From NCBI GenBank assembly GCA_016704895.1, contig JADIZG010000001.1:62001-126000 (forward strand): a stretch of DNA of 64,000 nt. The letters are read 5' to 3'. Positions 37,264 to 56,153 of this stretch are shown piece by piece. The notes beneath the pieces were generated by a model. It saw only the letters and a program-made list of their open reading frames with translations. It searched no databases and had not been told where the DNA came from. This stretch comes from Betaproteobacteria bacterium. Lineage in GTDB: Bacteria; Pseudomonadota; Gammaproteobacteria; Burkholderiales; Casimicrobiaceae. The position numbers and the translations under genes are program-made. The first letter of the stretch is position 1. Each line of letters starts with the position of its first letter.

Positions 37264-37273
37264 CGAACCAGGT

Positions 37274-37357
37274 GGCAGGAGTCAGTTGGCAGTTGTCAGT
37301 GGAAGCATCGCGATGGGCGGGGTTTTCACTGTCAACTGCCAACTGCCAACTGAAAAC
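37274..37357. repeat. Inverted pair of intergenic repeats between tRNA-Trp and secE
   Basis: The left arm at 37278–37302 (GAGTCAGTTGGCAGTTGTCAG) is mirrored by 37327–37352 (CACTGTCAACTGCCAACTG, with one extra CCAACTG unit). The RNA can form a long hairpin immediately before the secE start. This is the most complete copy of the family in the window. Confidence 0.75.
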
Positions 37358-37363
37358 CGAGAC

Positions 37364-37717
37364 ATGGACAAACTGAAGATCGCGCTGGCGTTCGGTTGCG
37401 TCGTCCTGGGCGTGTGGGGCTACTACGCGTTTCCGGACATCGCGCTCGTGCTGCGCGTGCTGATGGTGATCGGCGGCCTGCTGGCGGCCGGCGGCGTCGC
37501 GTGGCTCTCCGCCCCGGGCAAGACGTTCTTCGCCTTCGCGCAGGACTCGTGGGCCGAGGCCGGGCGCGTGGCGTGGCCGAACCGCAAGGAAACGATGCAG
37601 ATGACCGGCGTGGTATTCGTCTTCGTGATCATCATGGGACTGTTCTTCCTCTCGGTCGACACGCTCCTCGCGTGGGTCGTCAAGATGATGACGGTGACGG
37701 TGCGGGGGGGATGGCCG
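37364..37717 (+). CDS. secE: Preprotein translocase subunit SecE (no stop before nusG)
   Basis: A 118-residue three-span SecE. It has hydrophobic segments at about 6–22, 28–48 and 86–110 and the conserved cytoplasmic block DSWAEAGRVAWPNRKETMQMT. It stabilises SecY in the inner-membrane export channel. The frame does not terminate but runs straight into NusG. The G7 run at 37704–37710 is the key: with one G fewer, SecE would end at a TGA overlapping the NusG ATG (ATGA). The fusion is thus probably one false base. Confidence 0.9.
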
Positions 37718-38251
37718 ATGACAAAGCGCTGGTTCGTCGTGCACGCGTACTCGGGATTCGAGAAGAGCGTCCAGCGGACGCTGACCGAGCGCATCAAGCG
37801 CTCGGGCATGCAGGAGCAGTTCGGGCAGATCCTCGTGCCGGTCGAGGAGGTCGTCGAGATGAAGGGCGGCCAGAAGTCGACGTCGGAGCGCAAGTTCTTC
37901 CCCGGCTACGTGCTGGTCGAGATGGAGATGACCGACGACAGCTGGCACCTGGTGAAGAGCACGCCGAAGGTGACCGGATTCGTCGGCGGGACCGCGAACA
38001 GGCCCACGCCGATTTCGCAGAAGGAAGTCGACGCGATCCTGCGGCAGGTGCAGGAAGGCGCCGAGAAGCCGCGTCCGAAGGTGCTGTTCGAGACCGGCGA
38101 GGCCGTGCGCGTCAAGGAGGGCCCGTTCACCGACTTCCACGGCAACGTGGAGGACGTGAACTACGAGAAGAGCAAGCTCAAGGTGTCGGTGTCGATCTTC
38201 GGACGGTCGACGCCGGTGGAACTGGATTTCTCGCAAGTCGAGAAGGCTTGA
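37718..38251 (+). CDS. nusG: Transcription termination/antitermination factor NusG
   Basis: A 177-residue NusG starting MTKRWFVVHAYSGFEKSVQ. The NGN domain carries FFPGYVLVEMEMTDDSWHLVKSTPKVTGFVGG. The KOW domain carries GEAVRVKEGPFTDFHGNVEDVNYEKSKLKVSVSIFGR. The G-run at 37704–37710 is its likely ribosome site. It binds RNA polymerase and links it to Rho or the ribosome. It is in frame with secE as sequenced (see secE). Another ATG seven bases earlier reads MADDK but leads out of frame. Confidence 0.93.
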   Translation: MTKRWFVVHAYSGFEKSVQRTLTERIKRSGMQEQFGQILVPVEEVVEMKGGQKSTSERKFFPGYVLVEMEMTDDSWHLVKSTPKVTGFVGGTANRPTPISQKEVDAILRQVQEGAEKPRPKVLFETGEAVRVKEGPFTDFHGNVEDVNYEKSKLKVSVSIFGRSTPVELDFSQVEKA

Positions 38252-38294
38252 TATTCCGTCACGCGCGCGTCTCGGGCGCCCCTTTGTCCACGTG

Positions 38295-38315
38295 GAGCGT
38301 CGCGATGCGACGCTC
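38295..38315. repeat. Hairpin in the nusG–rplK spacer
   Basis: Perfect 9-base arms GAGCGTCGC and GCGACGCTC with a 3-base loop. A second hairpin (arms CCCCGC and GCGGGG) follows at about 38330–38346. No T-run follows either, so a role in processing or attenuation of the rplK message is more likely than termination. Confidence 0.5.
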
Positions 38316-38458
38316 AACGTCGGACGAGGCCCCGCTGACCGCGGGGACCTGGAAGAGTCAAGGGCATCGAGGGAGAGAGCCGCGGTGGAAAGGGGCCGCA
38401 AGGCGCCCGCGTGAACGGGGAGGGTGGAGACACCCGCTAGCACCCACAGGAGACGAAG

Positions 38459-38893
38459 ATGGCGAAGAAAGTCGTCGGTTTCATCAAGCTTCAGGTGCCG
38501 GCAGGCAAGGCGAATCCCTCGCCGCCGATCGGCCCCGCGCTCGGCCAGCGCGGCCTCAACATCATGGAGTTCTGCAAGGCGTTCAACGCGCAGACCCAGA
38601 AGATGGAAGCCGGGCTGCCGATCCCGGTCGTGATCACGGCGTACGCGGACAAGAGCTTCACGTTCGTGATGAAGACGCCGCCGGCCACCGTGCTGATCAA
38701 GAAGGCCGCGAAGGTCGACAAGGGCTCGCCCCGGCCGCACACCGACAAGGTCGGCAAGCTCACGCGCGCGCAGGCCGAGGAGATCGCCAAGGCGAAGCAG
38801 CCCGACCTGACCGCGGCGGATCTCGACGCGGCGGTGCGCACGATCGCCGGCAGCGCCCGTTCCATGGGCATCACGGTCGAAGGGGTGAAGTGA
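38459..38893 (+). CDS. rplK: Ribosomal protein L11
   Basis: A 144-residue L11. It has the proline-rich KLQVPAGKANPSPPIGPALGQRGLNIMEFCKAFN and the RNA-binding C-terminal domain ending ARSMGITVEG. AGGAGA precedes the ATG. It forms the stalk base of the 50S subunit with 23S rRNA and is co-transcribed with rplA after two bases. The 207-base leader upstream would be where L1 autoregulation acts in this operon, but I could not identify the L1 site by eye. Confidence 0.96.
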   Translation: MAKKVVGFIKLQVPAGKANPSPPIGPALGQRGLNIMEFCKAFNAQTQKMEAGLPIPVVITAYADKSFTFVMKTPPATVLIKKAAKVDKGSPRPHTDKVGKLTRAQAEEIAKAKQPDLTAADLDAAVRTIAGSARSMGITVEGVK

Positions 38894-38895
38894 TC

Positions 38896-39624
38896 ATGGC
38901 CGAACAGAAGACTCCGCGCCTCTCCAAGCGCATGAAGACGGTCCTCGGCAAGGTGGACCGCAACAAGTTCTATCCGGTCGACGACGCGCTGAAGCTCGTC
39001 AAGGAGACCGCCGTCGCCAAGTTCGACGAGTCGGTGGACGTCGCCGTGAACCTCGGCGTCGACGCGAAGAAGTCCGACCAGACCGTCCGCGGCTCGGTCG
39101 TGCTTCCCGCCGGCATCGGCAAGAACGTGCGCGTCGCGGTGTTCGCGCAGGGCGACAAGGCGAAGCAGGCCACCGACGCCGGCGCCGACGTCGTCGGCTT
39201 CGACGACCTCGCGGCGAAGATCAAGGAAGGGTTCATGGACTTCGACGTCGTCATCGCGTCCCCGGACGCGATGAAGGTCGTGGGCCAGCTGGGCCAGATC
39301 CTGGGCCCCCGCGGCCTGATGCCGAACCCGAAGGTCGGCACCGTGTCGGCCGACATCGCCGGCGCGGTGAAGAACGCCAAGGCGGGCCAGGTGCAGTACC
39401 GCACCGACAAGGCCGGCATCGTCCAGTGCACGATCGGGCGCGCGTCGTTCACGCCCGAGCAGCTCAAGTCCAACCTGACGGCGCTGATCGACGCGCTCTC
39501 CAAGGCGAGGCCGCAGGGCATCAAGGGCATCTATTTCAGGAAGGTCAGCGTCTCGTCGACGATGGGCGCGGGCGTGCGGGTCGACACCGCGAGCCTGAAC
39601 ATCGCGCAGTCGGCGACGCACTGA
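38896..39624 (+). CDS. rplA: Ribosomal protein L1
   Basis: A 242-residue L1, with VRGSVVLPAGIGKNVRVAVF and LGQILGPRGLMPNPKVGTV as the signature region and STMGAGVRVD near the end. Its N-terminus (MAEQKTPRLSKRMKTVLGKVD) is slightly longer than in E. coli. It binds the L1 stalk of 23S rRNA and in many bacteria represses its own message. The next gene is 352 bases away, across the L10 leader. Confidence 0.96.
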   Translation: MAEQKTPRLSKRMKTVLGKVDRNKFYPVDDALKLVKETAVAKFDESVDVAVNLGVDAKKSDQTVRGSVVLPAGIGKNVRVAVFAQGDKAKQATDAGADVVGFDDLAAKIKEGFMDFDVVIASPDAMKVVGQLGQILGPRGLMPNPKVGTVSADIAGAVKNAKAGQVQYRTDKAGIVQCTIGRASFTPEQLKSNLTALIDALSKARPQGIKGIYFRKVSVSSTMGAGVRVDTASLNIAQSATH

Positions 39625-39717
39625 TCGGCAGTCGGTCGACAGTCGACAGGTCGGGCAGCGCGAGCTGCCGGTACGAAAGCAGCGAATTGAGGGAAGGCCG
39701 CTTCGCAAGAGGCGACC

Positions 39718-39850
39718 AGCCGTCAAAGACCGCGGGAGCGAGAGCTTAATCGGTCGATGGATCAGGATGGCGGGTGGGAGGGGTCTCTGACTCCTGCCAA
39801 CCCGCGCCTGAATCCTGACTCCCCGCGCAGATGGTGCCCTTAGGACAGGA
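39718..39850 (+). promoter_or_regulatory. L10 leader (rplJL autoregulatory RNA) with an inserted repeat
   Basis: The left half GTCAAAGACCGCGGG (39722–) and right half CCCCGCGCAGATGGTGCCCT (39821–39840) are the conserved parts of the L10 leader, the mRNA site bound by L10(L12)4. The two halves can pair through CCGCGGG/CCCGCG. Between them lies a palindromic insert (TCAGGAT…GGCGGGT and ACCCGCGCCTGAATCCTGA) containing a degenerate piece of the spacer repeat family (GACTCCTGCCAACC). The rest of the 352-base gap (39625–39717 and 39851–39976) shows another degenerate repeat and no gene. Confidence 0.65.
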
Positions 39851-39976
39851 CATTCCTGGACGCAAGGTCACCGCAAGGCGCAAGGGACGAGCGGGAACGC
39901 GAGTCCGGCGCGCGTAGGTGGGAGTCCGGCGACGCGGTACGCCGGGTCTCGGTCTCCCGGAAGCATGGAGGTGAGC

Positions 39977-40501
39977 TTGAGTCTCGATCTTCAGAAGAAG
40001 GAAGCGGTAGTCGCGGAAGTCGCGAAGCAGGTGTCCACGGCGCAGGCGATCGTGCTTGCGGAGAACCGTGGCATGCCGGTCTCCGACATGACGCAGCTCC
40101 GCGCGAAGGCACGGGCGTCCGGCGTCTACTTCAGGGTGGTGAAAAACACCCTGGTGCGCCGCGCGGTCGTCGGCACGCCGTTCGAGAAGCTGTCCGACCA
40201 GATGGTCGGACCGCTCACGTACGGCATCGGCGCCGACCCGGTGGCCGTGGCGAAGGTGTTGAACGACTTCGCCAAGGGCTACGAGAAGCTCGTGATCATG
40301 GCTGGCGCGATGCCGGGCCAGGTGATGTCCGCCAAGGACGTCGCCGCCCTCGCCTCGCTCCCCTCGCGCGACGAGCTGATTGCGAAGCTGATGGGCACGA
40401 TGCAGGCGCCGGTGGCGAAGTTCGTCCGCACGCTGAACGAGGTCCCGGGCAGGTTCGTCCGGACGCTCGCGGCGGTGCGCGATGCGAAGTCCGCCGCCTG
40501 A
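39977..40501 (+). CDS. rplJ: Ribosomal protein L10
   Basis: A 174-residue L10 beginning MSLDLQKKEAVVAEVAKQV. The TTG at 39977 is chosen over the ATG at 39965 because the full ribosome site GGAGGTGA (39967–39974) overlaps that ATG and sits at the right distance from the TTG, and because family members start at this point. KARASGVYFRVVKNTLVRRAV is the RNA-binding part, and the C-terminal helix carries L7/L12 dimers. The leader upstream provides feedback control. Confidence 0.93.
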   Translation: MSLDLQKKEAVVAEVAKQVSTAQAIVLAENRGMPVSDMTQLRAKARASGVYFRVVKNTLVRRAVVGTPFEKLSDQMVGPLTYGIGADPVAVAKVLNDFAKGYEKLVIMAGAMPGQVMSAKDVAALASLPSRDELIAKLMGTMQAPVAKFVRTLNEVPGRFVRTLAAVRDAKSAA

Positions 40502-40558
40502 CGCGTTCCGCCCGCCGATTCCACCCGATCCCATTCATTCACGAATCAGGAGTCCACG

Positions 40559-40936
40559 ATGTCCGCTGTCCAGACTGAAATCCTCGACAAGATCTCTTCG
40601 ATGACCGTCCTCGAGCTCTCCGAGCTCATCAAGGCGATGGAAGAGAAGTTCGGCGTCTCCGCGGCTGCCGCGGTCGCCGTCGCCGCCCCGGCGGCCGGCG
40701 GTCCCGCCGCCGCCGTCGAAGAGAAGACCGAGTTCGCGGTCGTCCTCCTCGCCGCCGGCGAAAACAAGGTCAACGTGATCAAGGCGGTCCGCGAGCTCAC
40801 GAGCCTCGGCCTCAAGGAAGCGAAGGACCTGGTCGACGGCGCGCCGAAGCCCGTCAAGGAAGGCATCCCGAAGGCCGACGCCGAAGCCGCCAAGAAGAAG
40901 CTCGAGGAAGCCGGCGCGAAGGTCGAGATCAAGTAG
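40559..40936 (+). CDS. rplL: Ribosomal protein L7/L12
   Basis: A 125-residue stalk protein. It has an N-terminal dimerisation region (ILDKISSMTVLELSELIKAME), an Ala/Val-rich hinge and the C-terminal factor-binding domain EKTEFAVVLLAAGENKVNVIKAVRELTSLGLKEAKDLVD. It binds L10 and recruits elongation factors. GGAGT precedes the ATG. A strong hairpin begins 12 bases after the stop. Confidence 0.97.
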   Translation: MSAVQTEILDKISSMTVLELSELIKAMEEKFGVSAAAAVAVAAPAAGGPAAAVEEKTEFAVVLLAAGENKVNVIKAVRELTSLGLKEAKDLVDGAPKPVKEGIPKADAEAAKKKLEEAGAKVEIK

Positions 40937-41423
40937 TAGAGAGGTCAGAAGGCGCGCGAGGCCTTCCGGCCGCGCGCCTTGGAAGAATCACCGAGCTGAC
41001 AGCCTGACGTAGAGGCTGATCAGGCGGAAATCGCGGGCGAAGCCCGACGATTTCCGTAGGGTCGAAGGCCCGGGCGCCGGTGGGGAACCTGCCGGGCGAT
41101 CGGTTCGAGCCATGGGCGGGACGGCGGCGCGTGCGGCCGTTTCGCGCGTCGTTCCCTTGGAAACGAGGGAGCGAAGCACAGCGGTTTTTCGCGAGACCGC
41201 TGTGCTTCGTTTTCCGACGCGACTGCGGAAGACGGGTTTGGTCGGGCGTTCCCCCGCAACGGGGCACGTCGTCCGCCAGCGGCTGGTAGAGGCCAGCCAC
41301 CAGGCCAGGGGCGCAACGCCCCCGGACAGTCGAAGTGAGCGACCGCACGGCGTCATGCCGTCCGCGGTCCGCGCGGCGGCAACCCGCCGCATGCAGGATT
41401 CGCACGAAGGATCGATCCAGGCC
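40937..41423 (+). promoter_or_regulatory. Structured 487-base rplL–rpoB spacer
   Basis: No gene is present. Hairpin A has arms AAGGCGCGCG and CGCGCGCCTT (40949–40980). Hairpin B has arms GGAAATCG and CGATTTCC with an inner GGGC/GCCC (41026–41054). Hairpin C has 14-base arms CGAAGCACAGCGGT and ACCGCTGTGCTTCG (41172–41209) followed by TTTT. Further short stem-loops (GGGGCG/CGCCCC, GCGGCGG/CCGCCGC) lie closer to rpoB. This is the position of the known rplL–rpoB attenuator and RNase III site in other bacteria. Hairpin C plus its T-run looks like a partial terminator that sets the ribosomal protein to polymerase ratio. Confidence 0.65.
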
Positions 41424-45518
<4,095 letters not shown>

Positions 45519-45519
45519 G

Positions 45520-45594
45520 GTTGAGCGTTCCGCGCCGCGCATGAAGCGCGACGCGGGACGCCGCGGGACATTCGCCCGACGCTCGACGCTCAAC
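45520..45594. repeat. Inverted repeat spanning the rpoB–rpoC spacer
   Basis: Nine-base arms GTTGAGCGT (45520) and ACGCTCAAC (45586) enclose a GC-rich core with several smaller stems. The right end (CGACGCTCAACG) repeats the sequence beside the nusG–rplK hairpin at about 38308. The rpoC ribosome site follows directly. Confidence 0.5.
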
Positions 45595-45613
45595 GCCCAA
45601 CCAAGGAGTCGTG

Positions 45614-49837
<4,224 letters not shown>

Positions 49838-49861
49838 CGCATCGTCGGGACGTCGATCGAG

Positions 49862-49893
49862 GGGCCGGCGGGAGACCGCCGGCCCTTTCTTTT
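49862..49893 (+). terminator. Factor-independent terminator of the rpoBC operon
   Basis: Ten-base perfect arms GGGCCGGCGG and CCGCCGGCCC with a GAGA tetraloop are followed by TTTCTTTT. This is the clearest intrinsic terminator in the window. Confidence 0.92.
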
Positions 49894-49914
49894 CGCGGGC
49901 CCCGTTGACGGGCC

Positions 49915-50835
49915 CTAGCCTGCCGTCACCTCGTTCGCCGCGGCAACGCCGGCCCGGTCGTCGTTCCACGTGTCGGCGACGAGCGCGACGAGCGCCGCGA
50001 TCGCCGGCTCGCCGGTCCGTTCGCGGGCATGGATGAACTGCAGCGTCGTCTCGAGCCGCGCATCCGGCCAGACGGCGACCTCGCCCGCGCGCTCCGCGTC
50101 GAGCGCGAGGTCCTCGCGCATCAACCCGGCACCGACGCCCGCGACGACGAGGGAGCGGACGACCGACTCGTTGTCCGCCTCGACGATCGTCTCGGGCGTC
50201 TGTCCGCGGGCATGGAAGAGCTCCGAGGCGAGCGCATGGTGGGAGCTGATCGCGGGAGTCATCACCCACGGGAGCGAGGCGACGCGCGCCCAGTCGCTCC
50301 CGGCGATCCGTGCGCGCCAGGCTGCGGGTACGACGACACGGTAGGCCATCGGCCGCAGCGTGAGCGCCGATACCGACGGATGGTGCAGGGGGCCGTAGTA
50401 GAAGCTCGCGTCGAGCTCGCCGTCCCGGACCTTCGCAAAGGCGGCCCCGGTGACCTCGTGGCGCAGATCGAGGTGAAGAAGCGGGTGGCGCTCGACCGCG
50501 CGCGCCAGCAGGTCACCGAGACGCAATGTCTCCGGGTCGGCGAGCGTGCCGATCCTCACGTGTGCCGCCACCTCGCCCTTGAGCGAACGGGCCCGGCTCT
50601 TCAGGTCCGCCGCGGCCCCGATCACGCGGAACGCCATCGGCAGCAGCTTCGACCCCTCCGGGGTGAGGGTCATTCCGGTGGCGCCACGGTCGAACAGCGG
50701 TACCCCGAGCTCGTCCTCCAGCGCACGGATCTGGGCGGACACCGCCGGCTGGCTCACGTGAAGCCGCTCGGCGGCCCGGGTGAGGTGGCCGTGTTCGGCG
50801 ACGGCGGCAAAGCTGCGCAGCTGGTAGAGCTCCAT
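49915..50835 (-). CDS. LysR-family transcriptional regulator
   Basis: A 306-residue LysR protein. The helix-turn-helix is LTRAAERLHVSQPAVSAQIRALEDELGVPLFDR. A substrate-binding domain starts at about 90 (HVRIGTLADPETLRLGDLLA). It is convergent with rpoC across the terminator and divergent from a DUF3563 gene across 196 bases that contain a palindrome, the usual self-control layout. The regulated pathway and effector are unknown, and it interrupts the normally adjacent rpoC and str operons. Confidence 0.9.
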   Translation of the reverse strand: MELYQLRSFAAVAEHGHLTRAAERLHVSQPAVSAQIRALEDELGVPLFDRGATGMTLTPEGSKLLPMAFRVIGAAADLKSRARSLKGEVAAHVRIGTLADPETLRLGDLLARAVERHPLLHLDLRHEVTGAAFAKVRDGELDASFYYGPLHHPSVSALTLRPMAYRVVVPAAWRARIAGSDWARVASLPWVMTPAISSHHALASELFHARGQTPETIVEADNESVVRSLVVAGVGAGLMREDLALDAERAGEVAVWPDARLETTLQFIHARERTGEPAIAALVALVADTWNDDRAGVAAANEVTAG

Positions 50836-50869
50836 GTCGTGCGGGGACCTTTCTGCCTTTCAGTATGGT

Positions 50870-50884
50870 TGCTGCTATGCAGCA
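50870..50884. promoter_or_regulatory. LysR-type palindrome between lysR and the DUF3563 gene
   Basis: Arms TGCTGC and GCAGCA flank a central TAT, 35 bases upstream of the lysR start and in an AT-richer spacer. The size and position suit a LysR recognition half of a divergent promoter. Confidence 0.45.
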
Positions 50885-51031
50885 TTACAAGGCCTTCCGA
50901 TCAATGGATGTTATCTCGTTGATCCAAATGCATGATTGGAATTTACCTGATGGAACCGCGACCATGTTTTGGTGCGTTGCGGTATCGCCGCGCCACGTTC
51001 CGATCCGCCCACCAGCAAGAAAGGAACTGCG

Positions 51032-51301
51032 ATGAAGCACTCACTCACGACGACAGGCTCGTACGCGGCGATCGTCGATCTCCGGGCCGCGATGCGCGCT
51101 GCCCGGGATCCGGCCCGGACGACGTCGATCCGGCCGGCCGCGGCAGCGGCCTCGCGCTCGCTGCTCGATCGCCTCGAACACGCCCTTTGGCGCGCCCGCC
51201 AGCGCGACCTCGATCGCTACCTGGCTCAGGCGGTCGATGCCGCCGACCTGGAAGACCGCCAGCGCCGCATCGATCGGTCGATGCTCGGCCGCTACTACTG
51301 A
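51032..51301 (+). CDS. Small DUF3563-like protein
   Basis: An 89-residue soluble protein. The C-terminal half (RARQRDLDRYLAQAVDAADLEDRQRRIDRS) matches the short helical pattern of DUF3563 proteins (YLAxAxDxxDLExRxRxxDR), common in Burkholderiales. AAGGAA precedes the ATG at 51032 by five bases. It is divergent from a LysR gene, so its expression is probably under that regulator. Function is unknown. Confidence 0.65.
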   Translation: MKHSLTTTGSYAAIVDLRAAMRAARDPARTTSIRPAAAAASRSLLDRLEHALWRARQRDLDRYLAQAVDAADLEDRQRRIDRSMLGRYY

Positions 51302-51383
51302 TTTCCCCCGGCCCCGGAAAGACCGCGGAATCCCGGCCGCGGCACGCGGGGTCGCCGGCCGACGCTTTCGGCGCGTAAGACCG

Positions 51384-51413
51384 TTGACGCACCGCGCCAA
51401 ATGTCTCTATAAT
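51384..51413 (+). promoter_or_regulatory. Promoter of the str operon (rpsL–rpsG–fusA–tuf)
   Basis: TTGACG (51384–51389) and TATAAT (51408–51413) are separated by 18 bases. A long GC-rich leader of about 250 bases (51414–51670) follows with no gene; I see no named regulatory element in it apart from small GC stems. The remaining 80 bases back to the DUF3563 stop hold nothing notable. Confidence 0.85.
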
Positions 51414-51670
51414 CGCGGTCTTTTCGCCCCTCGGCGGCCATGAACCCGGCCGGCGGGCGGCGTACCCGGCGCGCCGGGGTGCCCGCAATGGCCGTCGCGG
51501 GTGACTCCGGGCTGCGTCGTGGCGCGATGCGGTGGCCCGGCGTCGGCAGCAGTTTCTCGCGCGCCCGGGCCACTTTGATTTGCTGCAAGCACGATGAGCC
51601 CTGCGGCCCGGGCCCGGAGCACGCGACGCCGGGCGGACGCACACTCAGGACAACTGGCGGAAGACCTTAG

Positions 51671-52048
51671 ATGCCCACAATCAATCAGCTCGTGCGGAAG
51701 GGCCGCAAGCCCGTCGTGACGAAGAGCAAGGTGCCTGCGCTCCAGCAGAGCCCGCAGAAGCGGGGCGTGTGCACTCGCGTGTACACGACCACGCCGAAGA
51801 AGCCGAACTCCGCGCTCCGGAAGGTCGCGAAGGTTCGCCTCACCAACGGCTTCGAGGTGATCAGCTACATCGGCGGCGAGGGCCACAACCTGCAGGAGCA
51901 CTCGGTCGTGCTGATCCGCGGCGGCCGCGTGAAGGACCTGCCGGGGGTGCGCTACCACATGGTGCGCGGCAGCCTCGACACCGCAGGCGTGAAGGATCGC
52001 AAGCAGTCGCGCTCGAAGTACGGCGCGAAGCGGCCGAAGGCCGCGTAA
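51671..52048 (+). CDS. rpsL: Ribosomal protein S12
   Basis: A 125-residue S12 of the decoding centre. Lys43 in TTTPKKPNSALR and Lys88 in GGRVKDLPGVRYH are the streptomycin-sensitive residues. First gene of the str operon, preceded by GGCGGAAGACC as a weak ribosome site. Confidence 0.97.
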   Translation: MPTINQLVRKGRKPVVTKSKVPALQQSPQKRGVCTRVYTTTPKKPNSALRKVAKVRLTNGFEVISYIGGEGHNLQEHSVVLIRGGRVKDLPGVRYHMVRGSLDTAGVKDRKQSRSKYGAKRPKAA

Positions 52049-52149
52049 ACGGTACCACTGTCGCGACGGATCGGCGGGCCGGGCCCGCGATCCGTCGGTA
52101 GTCCACTCCGGCGAGAGCGGGTTCGACCCCTTCGCCCCACGGAGCCGAT

Positions 52150-52620
52150 ATGCCCCGACGCAGAGAAGTCCCGAAGCGCGACATCCTGGCCGACCCGAAG
52201 TACGGTTCGGTGGAGCTCGCGAAGTTCATGAACGTGCTCATGACCGCCGGCAAGAAGTCGGTGGCCGAGCGCATCGTCTACGGCGCGTTCGACGCGATCA
52301 CGAAGAAGGGCGGCAAGGATCCGCTGGAAGTCTTCACCCAGGCGCTGCAGAACACCAAGCCGATGGTCGAGGTCAAGAGCCGTCGCGTCGGTGGCGCCAA
52401 CTTCCAGGTCCCCGTCGAGGTCCGCCCGGTCCGCCGCGTCGCGCTCGCGATGCGCTGGCTGCGCGAAGCCGCGCGCAAGCGCGGCGAGAAGTCGATGGGC
52501 GCGCGCCTCGCTGGCGAGCTGATCGACGCGTCCGAAGGGCGCGGCGGCGCGGTGAAGAAGCGCGAGGAAGTCCATCGCATGGCCGAGGCCAACAAGGCCT
52601 TCTCGCACTTCCGGTTCTGA
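52150..52620 (+). CDS. rpsG: Ribosomal protein S7
   Basis: A 156-residue S7 beginning MPRRREVPKRDILADPKYGS, with the family block VGGANFQVPVEVRPVRRVALAMRWL and ending EANKAFSHFRF. It organises the head of the 30S subunit. The 101-base rpsL–rpsG spacer is where S7 autoregulation acts in E. coli; no matching fold was identified here. Confidence 0.97.
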   Translation: MPRRREVPKRDILADPKYGSVELAKFMNVLMTAGKKSVAERIVYGAFDAITKKGGKDPLEVFTQALQNTKPMVEVKSRRVGGANFQVPVEVRPVRRVALAMRWLREAARKRGEKSMGARLAGELIDASEGRGGAVKKREEVHRMAEANKAFSHFRF

Positions 52621-52724
52621 CCGGCGCTGCGCACGCACACGAGACAACGACAGACACACGCGACAGGACGGCCTAGCGCCGCCGCCACGGGCGATCCCGC
52701 GGCGGCGTCGAGCCGAAAACGACA

Positions 52725-54818
<2,094 letters not shown>

Positions 54819-54829
54819 GGACTCCGATC

Positions 54830-56018
<1,189 letters not shown>

Positions 56019-56025
56019 GGGCGGT

Positions 56026-56142
56026 GGCGCAAAGCAGACAGCTGCTTTGCGCCGACAGGGCCATTCAGAACGAAAAGCGCCGGGCGGCCGAGCGCTTTTC
56101 GGTAGACGAACCCGGCCGAAAGCAGGGTTTCACTTTCGGCCG
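56026..56142 (+). promoter_or_regulatory. Three consecutive perfect hairpins in the tuf–rpsJ spacer (S10 leader candidate)
   Basis: Hairpin 1 has arms GGCGCAAAGCAG and CTGCTTTGCGCC (56026–56053, 4-base loop). Hairpin 2 has arms CGAAAAGCGC and GCGCTTTTCG (56071–56101). Hairpin 3 has arms CGGCCGAAAG and CTTTCGGCCG (56113–56142, 10-base loop), ending 11 bases before the rpsJ ATG. All three arms are perfect over 10–12 bases. They fill the 135-base spacer and suggest a leader that regulates or processes the S10 operon message. Confidence 0.7.
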
Positions 56143-56153
56143 CAGAGGGCACC

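Noticed and set aside
37364..38251. A genuine SecE–NusG fusion protein
   Set aside because: A one-base change in a G7 run gives the ordinary ATGA overlap of two separate genes, and other one-base faults occur in neighbouring essential genes. It is kept as a finding but not called as one protein.
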